Part shown: in pieces, positions 45,901-55,828 of the stretch
Numbering within the stretch: position 1 is the stretch's first letter
Layout: each line of letters opens with the position of its first letter
DNA from: Atherix ibis
Taxonomy: Eukaryota > Arthropoda > Insecta > Diptera > Athericidae
Length of the DNA stretch: 64,000 nucleotides
Direction of reading: 5' to 3'
Assembly: GCA_958298945.1 (NCBI GenBank)
Contig: OY282609.1
Location: forward strand, 30,849,212-30,913,211
Notes under the pieces: generated by a model
What the model was told of the DNA's origin: nothing
Databases searched by the model: none
What the model saw: only the letters and a program-made list of their open reading frames with translations
Position numbers and translations under genes: made by a program

Positions 45901-48900
45901 CTTGTGCCAACGTTTTCTCCAATCCTTGTTCAGCCAAGGTAGGCTTCACCATATGCCAAAGTCAACATTCGGAATGCGTCCGCGCAATTAATTTTGTTTT
46001 TCACACAAAATTTGATACAGATTCTTTGATCCATTTTTTGGAATGGGCAAAAATCGAAGACGAGCCAAAACACGTGCAAGCAAAGCAACTGTCAAAAATT
46101 TACTGAACATTCAAAATGGCCGAACTTGTCGGCATAAGTGAGAGACATGAGTACCAACGTAACGCCACAAAAAATCGAAAATCGAATATACGCAACCCGC
46201 GGAAATTCAAAATTCGCGATACTTTTTGAACAGTAAAAATTCAAAATTCGCGATACCCCAATTCGATTTCTAGCGATTTCAGGTTCCAGTGCGCCTTGCC
46301 TTCGTAATAACAATCAACAAAGCCCAAGTGTTGCTGGATTGAATTTAGAAAATGCTTGCTTTGCCCTTGGTCAACTATACGGTATTTCCTCCAGAGGAGG
46401 AGCACCAAAAAATACCCACTTGCATTACAATAAAGTCTTATATTTAAGACTTTAAAACTCAAATGTTTTATTGATTGAGGGGCACAGCAGCGCACGCCTG
46501 CTTTTAGCTAGTGTCTTAAAAATTTTCAATTTTTTGAATTAAATAATTTTTTTTCTAATGAAAATTAGTTGAAAATTTGCACAACATAAAAATTATTTGA
46601 ACCTATGTAAGCTATTAAAAAATACAAATACAATATCGAAAGATAAAAGACGTCTATTTTCAAAAAGAAATGTTAAAAAGTCATTTGAGAAAAATTAATG
46701 TCTAGCAATTAAAATAAGTTTTAATTTAGAAATAAAATTAGAAAATTGGAATAGTTACACTTAATTTTTTTTTTGCATTAATTTTTCAAGAATCAAAAGT
46801 TATAAGAGAAATAGAAAAATTTCATACAATCAGGCATTATTAAGGATAAAAAAATTTTAATTTTGTTTGAAATTTTTATAAGAAATTGATATATTTGGAA
46901 CGAATCAAAGTAATCACTACATTTGATAGAAAATATTAGCAAATATTAAGCAGATTTTGATGTAAGACACATTTGCATTTGTTATCCTTCGCCACTTTTC
47001 AATCTGCAGTGCTGCGGAACAAAGTTTTGTGCATAAAATCAGGAAGAGCGATTGAGGAATTTGCAGACACTTTTCCGTGTTCTTTTGACACCAACAATTG
47101 GAATGTTGATTGTCATCGGCTTGTGCAGAGTTGATCGGGTGCTCTCTGTTTGTCAGAACATCTTTTGGACGATTCGGAATTATGTTTGAATTCTGTTCGT
47201 CTGGTTTTTCATTCCATTTCCTAATGTTTCGTCGGTAAAATTGTTTTCTTTTTTTTCCATTTGGTAAAATACTTTTAATTAAATATTATAATAAAAAAAT
47301 ATATGAATATTTATACCAATATGTACATACTTATATGATAATTTTTTTCATATATTATAATAACAATTATCTTCGAATAATTCGATTATAATAATTGTTT
47401 TTGAAAAACCATTTCGAAGTGTTGTGTGATGTTCTGTCATCACTTGAAATTAGAATTTTTAAAATGTTCTCCATATAAAACGGATAAGAAAATTGTCATG
47501 CTTATATTGTTCATTTTGAGGATTTAGAAGCACATATGAAGATTAGTCATGGTTTTACATTACAGAAACTGGCATGCAATGTAGTATGAAGCGCACGTAG
47601 TCACATGACATTGTCTGTTGCCATATGAAAATATGGTAAGGAAGGTACATATGGTATACGTTGCATGCCATGCAACCGTATGACAGACATTTGTGTCATG
47701 CAGACTATTGCTTGAGGAGTATTTGGATTTTTTTTTATTGGGTTAAATTACATTTAATATTATAAAAATCATTTCATTTTTAATTTAAAATAATCGTCCT
47801 AGTATTTTTAAAGATTATAATCATTCTAAATTACACGTATATTACTTTTAGTTGCTTAAAAGTTGTTGCATTTTTCAAATTGACTTTATCACAAGTATTT
47901 AACTAAATGTTGCTGATTTAACATTTTTTTAATACCAAATTATTGATTGGATATTTAATTATTTATCCAGATAAGCAAGTTGGGACTTCTTAATTTCCAT
48001 GTAGTAAATATTGGTAATAAAAACGCTACCAGCATTTATATATACAAATAGAATATTTTTGTAATGATTTCTATTATTCGAACTAATATTGTATATGATA
48101 ACGACTATGTGTAAGAGATTGAAAATATGTAAAATGTTTGCTATTAAGCACGAGTAGAGTTTAAAATGTGTAGCGTTAATAGCATAAGTTATTAAAGATT
48201 TCATAAGTCCAGTTTAAATTTCAATTACTCTTCCTAATAATATTTTCTTTATTAGTACACGTAAATAAATGCATTAATATTATAGAGGGAAAAAATACCT
48301 TTAATTGAGAGTTTTTATAAATATATTAAGAAATGTTATTCGGATAATCGGATGAACTTGTACGTTAATGTCTGCACTTATGCAAAAGGAAATCATTAAA
48401 ATAGTTATTTGGTATTTGCATGTAATAATTTGGTAAAAAATATTTATTTTTTGTTAGTGTTATGCGTTATTATTGTTATGCTTATTTTGTTTGTATAACG
48501 GAATAAAATTGCATTTTTCTTGTGTGATATTAAAAATGATTTGGTGGTGAAAAATTATTTAAATGCACGTTATCTATTATAATAAATATACTCGTATGAT
48601 GATTTTATATAATCTATAAAAAAAAAAAATATCACAAAGAAAAATAAAATATAACAATTTTTATATTGGATGTGAGTGAATTCTGAGTTATGGCCTATTT
48701 AAAGGTAATGCCCAAGCATGCCCGGAAGCAGATGGACGATTCCCCGTCAATGGACAATGTGATGCTTACATTGATTGTGTCGATGGAGTTGGAGAAGAGA
48801 AACTGTGCCCCGATGGACTCGTCTTCAATGCTGACCTGAGCCCAAAGGCATTCCCTTGCCAATATCCGCTTGATGTATCGTGCGAAGGTAGAGAAAATCT

Positions 48901-50719
48901 TCAACCACCACAATCAACTCCGCAGTGCCCACGTCAATATGGCTACTATAAAATTGGAGATGGCACTAATTGTGGTAAATTTAAGAATTGTGCCGCTGGA
49001 CAAGCTTTCGAATTTGATTGCCCTCAAGGACTGGCTTTCGACGAAAATACCTATCGCTGTGATTGGGCCGATCAAGTTGAAGATTGTGATGCTGATTCAT
49101 ATTTAGGATTTTCGTGCCCCGCTAATGGACGTTCCGATTTCAATGATGGTGATGATGTCAAATATTTCCGTTCAGTCAACAATTGTCAAGAATACTATAT
49201 TTGTATTTCTGGAAAACCAAGACTTCTGACATGTGGCGAAGATCAAGCTTTCAACGAAGATATACAGAAGTGTGATGATGCTGAGGAAGTTCCTGGATGT
49301 GTAGCAAGCAATGAGCTTCGACACAATTAATTTTATCAATAGTAAAATGAATTAATTGAAAAAATAATAATTATATTGAAAACAATAATATTAAATAAAG
49401 TCTTTGTAATAAATTTATCTAGTCCAGTAATGGGTCCGAATCATTTCAAATATTTTATTAAGTTGTTAAAATAAAATTTTAAGAAATATTTTATTTCTTT
49501 TATTTTTTTTCCAATTAAGTTTATAACGCTTCGAAATAATTAAACAGAAAAAGGCCATTTAATCGTAAAGATTTTCAAATCTATGAATAAAAAGAATTGA
49601 TTGCAATATTGCAAATGTCTACTCATAATTATCAGAATTTTAACATGTTTATTTTGTTATCATTTCAAGTAATATAAGTACTCAAATCCAATTTTATGTG
49701 CCACGTCTTTAATTATATTTTTTTTTAATAATTTCGGATAGTTATTTCGTTATTCGGTTAATGGTTTTTATCATCACACTTGCTGAATAGTACAAAATAG
49801 TTCTTCCAAACTTTGATTCTTGCAGAGATTTTTTCCTTCAAATATTCACTTAAAATAGATGCAGTGCCATGGTACATTTTTAATATGAGATTACAAGCAA
49901 AAATTATACAGATAACTTTCTTTCCATTTTGGTGATAATGTTAATGTAGAAATTTAAATTAAGAAAAATGCTGTTCATACATGTGCAGATAAAATCATCG
50001 TTTAGGAATATGCACAGCTGTTTTTATTATCGTACATAAATAATTGTTTAAAAATATAAACGTGTTAACGTTCTCTTTCTCATATAATTTAAGGTAATTC
50101 TCAGTGCGCAGAGAAGAATGGCCGTTTCCCTGTTGCTGGACAATGTGATGCCTATATTGAATGCATCAACGGTGTTGCAGAGGAGAAAACATGCCCTGAT
50201 GGTTTATTGTTTAAGGAAAGTGACAACCCATTTGCATACCCATGCCACTATCCTATCGATGTCGAGTGCGGAGCTCGTTCCAAATTACGTTCAGCTGAGC
50301 CAACAGATGAATGCCCACATCAGTTTGGATATTTCAAAATTGGAGATGCCAATAATTGTGGACAATTTAAAAACTGTGTCAACGGTCAAGCATTTACTTT
50401 TGACTGCCCAGATAGTTTAGCGTTTAATCCAGCAACCTATCTGTGCGAATGGCCCGATCAAGTTGAGTCTTGTAACGCTGAAGCTTTCTTAAACTTCAAG
50501 TGCCCACAAGTTGCTAAATCCGAACTGCTTGGCGAACCAGAACAACATTTCTACAGATCAAATAATAATTGCCAACACTATTACCTATGCATTGATGGAA
50601 AACCGAGACAACACGCTTGCGGTGAGGGTCGTGCCTTCAACGAGGACATTCAGAGCTGCGATGATATCGAAAATGTGCTATCATGTGGTGCCAAGGCTGC
50701 TTCATTCAAATCAGGATAA
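30906..50719 (+). CDS. obst-E: Obstructor-E-like secreted chitin-binding cuticle protein, two isoforms
   Basis: The first coding exon (30,906-30,960) encodes an 18-residue hydrophobic signal peptide and ends in phase 1. Either of two terminal exons, 48,705-49,330 or 50,094-50,719, can complete it; both start with G-N after the same AG|GT acceptor and both end in their own stop. Each isoform is 226 residues with three ChtBD2 (peritrophin-A) domains, the plan of the obstructor family. Drosophila obst-E is known to have two alternative isoforms and acts in cuticle chitin organisation and body shape. The symbol is inferred from this plan; other obstructor genes share the three-domain layout, so confirm by phylogeny. 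Confidence 0.82.
31468..31482. repeat. 15-base poly-C run
   Basis: Fifteen consecutive C followed by nine A, inside the AT-rich obstructor intron. It is likely to be length-variable. Confidence 0.95.
33198..33705 (-). mobile_element. 508-bp Tc1/mariner mini-element with long inverted repeats
   Basis: TA dinucleotides flank it (33,196-33,197 and 33,706-33,707). Ends start TGGGTGGACCA on both sides, and the inverted match runs with small gaps for well over 100 bases per side (shared inner phrases TTTTAAAAAGTAAAT, AACTAGTGTA, TTCCGG, TTGAAATTTAAGAA). The centre holds a minus-strand transposase end: PPRSCDLSPLDYFLWGAVKD then AQTIENVLKNWVKRMGYC and ASRGSHF. This C-terminal signature belongs to Tc1/mariner-superfamily elements. 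It is non-autonomous and lies in the obstructor intron. Confidence 0.85.
34000..37799. other. Obstructor intron, no gene seen
   Basis: AT-rich intron. Two tandem duplications stand out: units GTTCAGCGCA…ATTTAATCGA at 36,761-36,790 and 36,791-36,826, and ATATTGAGTAAAAGATTT at 37,612-37,629 and 37,640-37,657. Short frames have no domains. Confidence 0.5.
38040..38540 (+). pseudogene. Tc1/mariner-superfamily transposase relic
   Basis: Plus-strand pieces include VTLYGALYGXKALLVRIFF-like text after an R-V-I-E-Q-P-L-H block. Then come N-E-V-D-T-T-I-T-V-S-G-L-H-Y-R-D-M, I-V-D-T-Q-F-R-S, and a C-terminal end with R-I-D-V-C-K-R-S-H-G-R near I-V-F-H. This is the same broad family as the 33.2-33.7 kb element (ending …C-K-A-S-R-G-S-H). 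Many frame changes; no terminal repeats found. Confidence 0.6.
38590..38880 (+). pseudogene. I-like retrotransposon 3'-end fragment
   Basis: This stretch parallels 25,840-26,090: a CTCGA(T/C)CCAA phrase, ATTAATCTGC, ACAGA(T/C)CAGTC, CCACACG, then AAATG with CGTCGC/TCACGG, and the ending CTAAGTGACC. It finishes in an ACAAA-type tail. It is inserted in the obstructor intron and lacks coding potential. A shorter piece near 37,805-37,925 (CTACTAACAGAATGGCAA) may be from the same family. Confidence 0.65.
39781..39907 (+). mobile_element. Solo right end of the Tigger-like family
   Basis: About 125 bases align with 8,829-8,944, the right end of the Tigger-like element, including TCTTTTTTTACACG, a GGAAC(A/G)T(A/C) block and the terminal AATT(G/A)GGT next to TA. 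No transposase accompanies it, so it is a fragment or the remnant of a short derivative. Confidence 0.75.
40080..40970 (-). pseudogene. Mariner relic (third type)
   Basis: The N-terminal frame (40,679-40,966) has ILQCRYNKGDKALQSYAKIYDIYGEGTVL and WFARLFSGNFDVKDELRSSRP, the first helix-turn-helix of a mariner. Further along the minus strand are K-W-V-K-C-E-N-I-V near 40,440 (first catalytic block) and P-P-Y-R-P-D-I-A-H-S-G-F-H-L-F near 40,170-40,210, where the third acidic residue (normally S-D-Y/F) is replaced by Gly. Dead. Confidence 0.72.
42977..43061. repeat. 31-bp direct repeat, 54-bp period
   Basis: A 31-base phrase beginning AGTCAAATTAAATTAAAATA occurs at 42,977-43,007 and again at 43,031-43,061 without mismatch. 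It marks a recent local duplication inside the obstructor intron. Confidence 0.9.
43604..44691 (-). mobile_element. Mariner family A, copy 4 (3'-truncated)
   Basis: The right end is complete (CGAGGGTCGTTCAATAAGTC inverted) beside TA. The left side stops inside the transposase C-terminus with no terminal repeat. The coding frame from MEKSEF (44,521) is open for about 305 codons. It has substitutions such as SVFATFYNW, first catalytic site V-T-V-E-E-T-W, second site HQDNARVHT intact, and third site YSPHLAPSDYFL (P-D changed to P-H next to the catalytic S-D-Y). It ends out of frame after LKKW. Confidence 0.9.
44697..44965 (+). pseudogene. Older mariner relic beside copy 4
   Basis: The plus-strand text begins I-I-F-I-D-H-V-K-E-G-K-T-P-T-G, the same place in the protein as I-I-F-I-D-Y-L-E-K-G-K-T-I-T-G of family A. 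It goes on to PPYSPHLCHSDYFLFSNMNKWLSGKW and EVIAETNA. It matches the relic at 20.1-20.6 kb more than the family A copies. Copy 4 appears to have landed at the TA just upstream of it. Confidence 0.7.
45790..46232 (-). mobile_element. Mariner family B, short copy (about 443 bp)
   Basis: The left end CAAGGTCTATTCAAAAAATA beside TA matches the family B end with changes. The interior matches both ends of the 17,978-18,828 copy (TTATACACTTGTGCCAACGT and AAAATCGAAGACGAGCC), with the middle deleted. The right end breaks off at CTTTTTGAACAG, and a 20-base piece of the interior (AAATTCAAAATTCGCGATAC) is repeated just outside at 46,237-46,256. Confidence 0.82.
46260..48704. other. Obstructor intron, end part
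   Basis: No supported gene. A near-perfect palindrome GTTGCATG-C-CATGCAAC lies at 47,660-47,676. The frame at 46,241-46,495 (minus) and a GC-richer stretch at 46,980-47,220 look like decayed coding sequence, but I could not identify them. Confidence 0.45.
48705..49330 (+). CDS. obst-E: Obstructor gene terminal exon A
   Basis: Acceptor TTTAAAG at 48,698-48,704. 207 codons plus stop. The three chitin-binding domains each have six Cys: domain 1 from C-P-E-A-D-G to P-L-D-V-S-C; domain 2 C-P-R-Q-Y-G-Y-Y to Q-V-E-D-C; domain 3 C-P-A-N-G to E-V-P-G-C. Aromatic residues of the chitin-binding face (Y-Y-K-I, F-K-N-C, Y-Y-I-C) are present. A polyadenylation signal AATAAA follows at 49,394. The 17.7-kb intron between exon 1 and this exon holds the transposon relics listed separately. 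Confidence 0.88.
50094..50719 (+). CDS. obst-E: Obstructor gene terminal exon B
   Basis: The acceptor is preceded by a better pyrimidine tract (TTCTCTTTCTCAT) than exon A. It has the same length (626 nt), the same phase and the same three-domain layout, with six Cys per domain, but many substitutions outside the Cys framework. The opening C-A-E-K-N-G-R-F-P-V-A-G-Q-C parallels C-P-E-A-D-G-R-F-P-V-N-G-Q-C of exon A. AATAAA at 50,810. The 763 bases between the two exons have no coding potential and would be 3' UTR of A or intron of B. Confidence 0.88.
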
Positions 50720-50819
50720 AAGTTACGATCACAAAAACTACATGAAATTTTCACTTCTAGTCTTTACCAACATTTCTTTTCAGGCTTTTCATAAATAGTA
50801 AAGATATTTAATAAACAGA

Positions 50820-51664
50820 AAAATCTCCATTTTATTTTCAATCTTAATTTTTATGATTTTTATTTAGTATTCCCTTTGCATTATTATTATGGATATACGG
50901 ATATTTCATTATCAGTATTTTAATAAAAATTGATAGATTGATTGTTTTGAAACTAGTTTTATATGAATATAATAATTATGAAAAGGTTTTCGATTTAAAA
51001 TCTGCGTTCATCGTATTTCATAAAATCTTCCAAAAATTGGACAATTTAAAAGAAACATGTGCGATTTTCGTTTTATGCTGAAATTGAGTACTTTGCTATG
51101 CTTTTTGTTAACAAATTTCATAATTCAATTTGAAGCATATCATGTTCATCAAAAATTCACACTTGAATACAGCGGCTGAAGGAAAAATTTTCTTAACCGC
51201 CTTACTGACTATTTCAACGTCTATTATTCCTATACATAAATATCACATTCTTGCAATGTTAAAAAACCAATAAATTTTAATTCTCAACCAGCATCAAAAT
51301 GGGCAATAAATAATCATAATTTTAATTTTTTTTCTACAAATTTATTATTTTCATATATTGTAAAAAATATATTCCATAGTACTTTATAAATAATTTTCTG
51401 TATATTATATACATTCAATGATTGACTGATTTTCTGATGATTCATTTATATAACTAAGTAACATTACGCAACCTTTTATTTTATTTTCAATATTAAGTCG
51501 TATTTTTTTAAAGAATAGAGCCGTGGAAGACACCGACGATAATTAGTATGGAATTAATTTACTAATAATAGAAAATTTATATGATGATTTAGTGTTTTAC
51601 GATATCTTCTTTGGTGGTCACAAAACATGGCCCAACTCTCGAACGGTTCCTTATTATACATCTA
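50820..51664. other. Intergenic, no gene seen
   Basis: AT-rich spacer between the obstructor gene (plus) and the CNPPD1-like gene (minus), which converge here. It would hold both 3' untranslated regions. Confidence 0.5.
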
Positions 51665-53139
51665 CTAAATGTATTTAAACCATATAACAGGATATTGCAA
51701 CCATGAATTTGGTGAATGCCAATTAAATGTTGTGCAATGGCTCGTATCTGTACAATTTCCGCAAAGATTATATTCAGCATCGTCTTCTTCGTAATCACTT
51801 TTGTTATCCTTAAATCGATGCCAATTAATTCCACTATCCATACCGATACGAATCTCTTTCATCAGGTAATTTTCGTTGAAATTTATAAGAGGTCCACCCA
51901 CTTCGTTATTTTTCTGTCTAGAAACTTTCTTCTCATCAGATTCATTATGCAGTTTTTGTAAATCATCATAGTTGCTCTTTTCGAATGCACAGAAATTGTA
52001 ATATCGAATATCGCAATATTCAACTGTATCAGTTGCAGTTGATAATGCCTCAGTTGTACTGTCTATGTCGGAGTTCAGCGTTGATGTATTTGTTTTTATT
52101 TGCGTATCAGTAGACACTTGCGATAAGGCATTTCCAGGTATTTGGCTAACTAAGAAGAATGCTCCAGCTATTGTTATAACACTAGCAGCATAACTGACCG
52201 CCATTACTGTAATACTATTGCAGAGAAACTTTGCTAACGTAAATGGTGGCAAAAAATTGAGCAATTCGGTATATGTTAACCAACCGCGCCGTATACCTTC
52301 CCTGTGCGCTAAAATCTTCTCAACAACAGCTAATTTTGAAAAAAATTGTTCATTCGATATGTAAGCATTCCATTCCTAAAAATTAATTATATATTTCAAA
52401 ATATTTAAAAATTTTCCATTGCAATTTCTCTTACTATTGCTAAAAGAAATTCTAGTTCAAGTTCCTTAATACGCTCCTCCGACATATTGCCCTCTTTCGC
52501 CCATACAGCTAAATCTATTTGCTCATCGTGACCGCAATAGAACTTTGTTGAAACCATCTAAGAGCAAGCAAACCACAATAAAAATTATAATACATTTCTG
52601 GCATAACAGTGGTTATTCAAACGTCGATTTCCAATTTTCATCGTAAATACCGAACGTTTACTACCACTTTATGTAATCATATTAGCTAGTATTACACAAT
52701 TACCATTGACACTATAAAAAGTTCTGATGGTGTAATCCGTCTCACGTAGTTTGGATCGGTAGCCTGCATACGATCCAAATAAATGAGTGCCATTATAAGT
52801 GAGCATGGATTGGTCCTAACACTGCCAGCAGTAATCTTGTTTAAACGATTTAATGAGTGTCCTTTATGAGGCTCGGAAAATAATTCCGATGCATATTCTG
52901 CCAGAGGACTGCTTACCGCCATATTCTTGTAGGCTGTACCCGAACCATAATACAGTGTTTTCTTAATGCGTTCCATAAATTCATCGTGTGGCATAACCTA
53001 GCAACCATAATATCAAATATTTTACTTCCCATTTAGGCACTTATTATATCATTTACAAATAGTAAAGTTCATCTATGATAAAATTTACCTTTCTTGCGGT
53101 TACACCACGTACGACGCATCTGTTTAGTACGGTCGTCAT
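51665..53139 (-). CDS. CNPPD1: CNPPD1-like cyclin-domain membrane protein, four exons
   Basis: Exons on the minus strand: 53,089-53,139 (MTTVLNRCVVRGVTARK), 52,704-52,997, 52,435-52,557 and 51,665-52,375, all joined in phase 0, giving 392 residues (human CNPPD1 is about 410). The cyclin box covers roughly residues 20-190, with LNRLNKITAGSVRTNPCSLIMALIYLDRM and a TPSELFIVSM|MVSTKFY junction equal to the S-D-L-F-L-I-S-M-M-V-A-S-K-Y block of the family. An R-x-G-W-L-T-Y-T-E motif precedes a hydrophobic segment (about residues 205-235, MAVSYAASVITIAGAFFLV), a likely membrane span. The C-terminal ~150 residues are polar and poorly conserved. The family resembles yeast Pho80-type cyclins; its role in flies is not settled. 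Confidence 0.85.
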
Positions 53140-53641
53140 ACTGCCCTTAAAAACGCGAATTTTCACTCTTTCGAATAATCCAAAAGTACTTAATGGTTTT
53201 TTACTAAAAATTTATACTATCACAACCCAAATCTTTATTATATATTCTTGACAAATATAAAATAAAAATTCTGCTGTCACCAACAGAATAAAATATCTAA
53301 ATCTAACTTCAAGATTGCAAACGTCACTGTAAACCTAGCTCAGCTATTCAGCACACTGTTGAAAATACATAAATAAAGCCATGTGTTTGGAGCACTGTAA
53401 ATAATTACTGAAAAGCAATTTTTTTTGCTTTTCGTCTTTTAAAAAACTTTTATTAATGACGCTTCATTCTGATTTATAAATACTGAAGTTCATCATTTCA
53501 CAAACAAAAATTTGGACAAAAATCCACACAACATTAATTTTTAATTTGTTAAAACATTAATACTGGTTTTAAAATAAAATTTTTTTACTGTTTTGTCTAA
53601 TGTTTTTTCTTTTAAATTTAGACAACCTTTAGAGAAAAAAT

Positions 53642-53672
53642 ATGGATATCGAAATCCAAATAGCAAAGGTGG
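53642..53672 (+). other. Small upstream reading start with strong donor
   Basis: ATGGATATCGAAATCC begins an 11-codon frame that runs into GAAC|GTAAGT, a strong 5' splice site. No acceptor downstream gives a continuing frame into the unknown gene at 53,816. It may be an untranslated first exon of that gene, an upstream ORF, or chance. Confidence 0.3.
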
Positions 53673-53815
53673 AACGTAAGTAAATGTTATTTTGGCGGTA
53701 GCGCTTGTACTTTGAAAACAATTAATTAGTTGACAGACCGTCTAAGTCAATATTTATATTTAAGCGCCTTCCGTGCATATTGTTTTTCCTTTTTTTTAAT
53801 ACATTAAATATAAAT

Positions 53816-55828
53816 ATGGATAATTTTCATAATTGGAAAATTGATGATACATTATTTTATCCATTGGGATTATTTAGTAATGCTAGTAAAAGCAAAGTTG
53901 TATTTGTTGCATGGGGATTTAATTCAATCATAACGTGTATTTTTAAAAAGACTGGCAACGCTAGTTCATTAGTGGATATTTATAAAATGTCATTCAGTGA
54001 AATTATGCACGATATAATAACAACCGAAAAGAATACTATATGCTTAACTAAGGAAGGAAATATTTTCTATTTTGCATCGTGTAAGAGTCTCAAGAAATTG
54101 AACAATTTACATGGGATCCGATGTTTTTGTTCCCGCACCGAGGGTTTTGCTATTATTCGGGTGGACACTGATTCTAAGCAGATTTATTTGGAAACATACC
54201 CAGATTTCTCAGATGTATCTGAATTACATGATCGATGTAACGTTTTCAACTTAACATTCGATGAAAAGAACATCTTCAATAGTTCCTATTCTGAGCAAAC
54301 ATTTCATGTAATCTGCATTGTTGTAAATGCTACAAATAAGCAATTTCTTAGTAAAATAGTTAAAAAAACGGTGGATAATATAAAAGAGATTTTCTTTTTT
54401 ACTATGTCTAACAGTTTATTCTGTGTGTACAGCAATAGTACAGACGATCCCAGTGATTATGAAATAATTCTCTTACATACAGTTTCAGGAAATATAGACT
54501 GCATACGTTATTTAGAAGAAATGGAAACGATTTTACTGTTTATGAGTTCAGGAGCTATCGAGATTTTATACCTTTCGAAGTTATCTGAAACCATTGAACG
54601 GAATTTGGAAATTCTTTGTTCGAATATTGTTTCAATAACGTTCGACGAAACCTGCTTCTATTACTCAGACGGCTATAAAGTCGTAAAAGTTTACTTACTC
54701 TATGATGACGAAAATCACATCCTAGGAATTATAAAAAATGAAAAGCCGGTGCGAGGAATTGCAGCCTTAACGTATTCGAAATCTCTTAAGAAGCTAATTT
54801 GTTTAAGTGAAAATAATATTTTTTATCGCATTAAATTTGGAAGTTCAAAATCTGAAAAGAAATCTCAAGAATTGTATGAACTAACACCGGAGAAAATAAA
54901 AATTTTCCAAAGAGATATGATCGATTTGCTGTATTTATCAGAGGAACCGAAAAATATTAACGAGAAAATTGAAAAAGAATTACTGAAGCAAGAAGTATTA
55001 TCGATTGCACAAAATAAATATTTGTACAAGGACCTATTAACAGCGCAGATTACATATTGTGCACAAATGCCAATAACGGATACGAACACAGATAGGCTAA
55101 CAACATTTTTTCCCGAAGATAGTATGAACATTTCCAAAGATTCATATTTTATAAAAGTTTTAGTTCAAATAACGCCAAGTAAAATTTTCAAGAGTGGAAT
55201 GTGGAATTTACTAATAAATCTTGATGGCGAAACTCAGCAAGTTCGATGTATTCGAATTATTCCCGATTACATAAACGAACCATTCAATATTATTTTACAT
55301 GTGAAAGAATTGAAATATTTCATATTACCAAGAATAACCGTCGACATAATATCATTAGTTCACGATGTTAACGATTCTTTGTGTATTCATATTCCTTCAT
55401 CATTAATACAAGTTCACTTGAAAGAGATAATTTCATCAAAATCAAAAATGTTATTCCAGGATTCGAAAACCAATACTATTAACAATTTTATTATTAAACT
55501 AACGCAACAAAATCATCTTCTAGATTCTAATGCTTTTTCCACGAGACATTGCATTACAAAGATTCCAACTCCTATGGTCTTTAGCAGAGAAGATTTGTCG
55601 GAAATATTTCAATTCAACAAATTTTCGAATCATGACAATAATCTCACATTATTCGTACTAAATAAAAATGTTCATGTCGAGCATAAAGAATTAGACAACT
55701 GTATAATTATTAAATCTACAGATGCAGGGGCATCGTTTGTTATTAAAACACATTTAATTGAGAAGATTAATAAAGATATCTATGCACACGATAATATTAT
55801 TTTGGATGAGTTTGCACAAATATTTGCG
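53816..55828 (+). CDS. Unknown gene, large first coding exon (671 codons)
   Basis: I do not recognise this product. I start it at the Met opening MDNFHNWKIDD (53,816), because the upstream in-frame ATG at 53,780 sits in a poly-T region and would add MFFLFF. The sequence has repeated short hydrophobic strands with aromatic ends (for example NIFYFAS, SGAIEILYL, NNIFYRIKF about every 40-60 residues), which suggests a beta-propeller-like N-terminal ~400 residues. A charged helical stretch (residues about 370-420) and a mixed C-terminal half follow. No membrane segment. It is transcribed away from the CNPPD1-like gene, sharing a ~680-bp intergenic space. The exon ends at GCG|GTGAGT in phase 0. Confidence 0.72.

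Noticed and set aside
46241..46495. 84-codon minus-strand frame beside a family B mariner
   Set aside because: No recognised domain and partly made of mariner end sequence; possibly decayed element, but no support for a gene.
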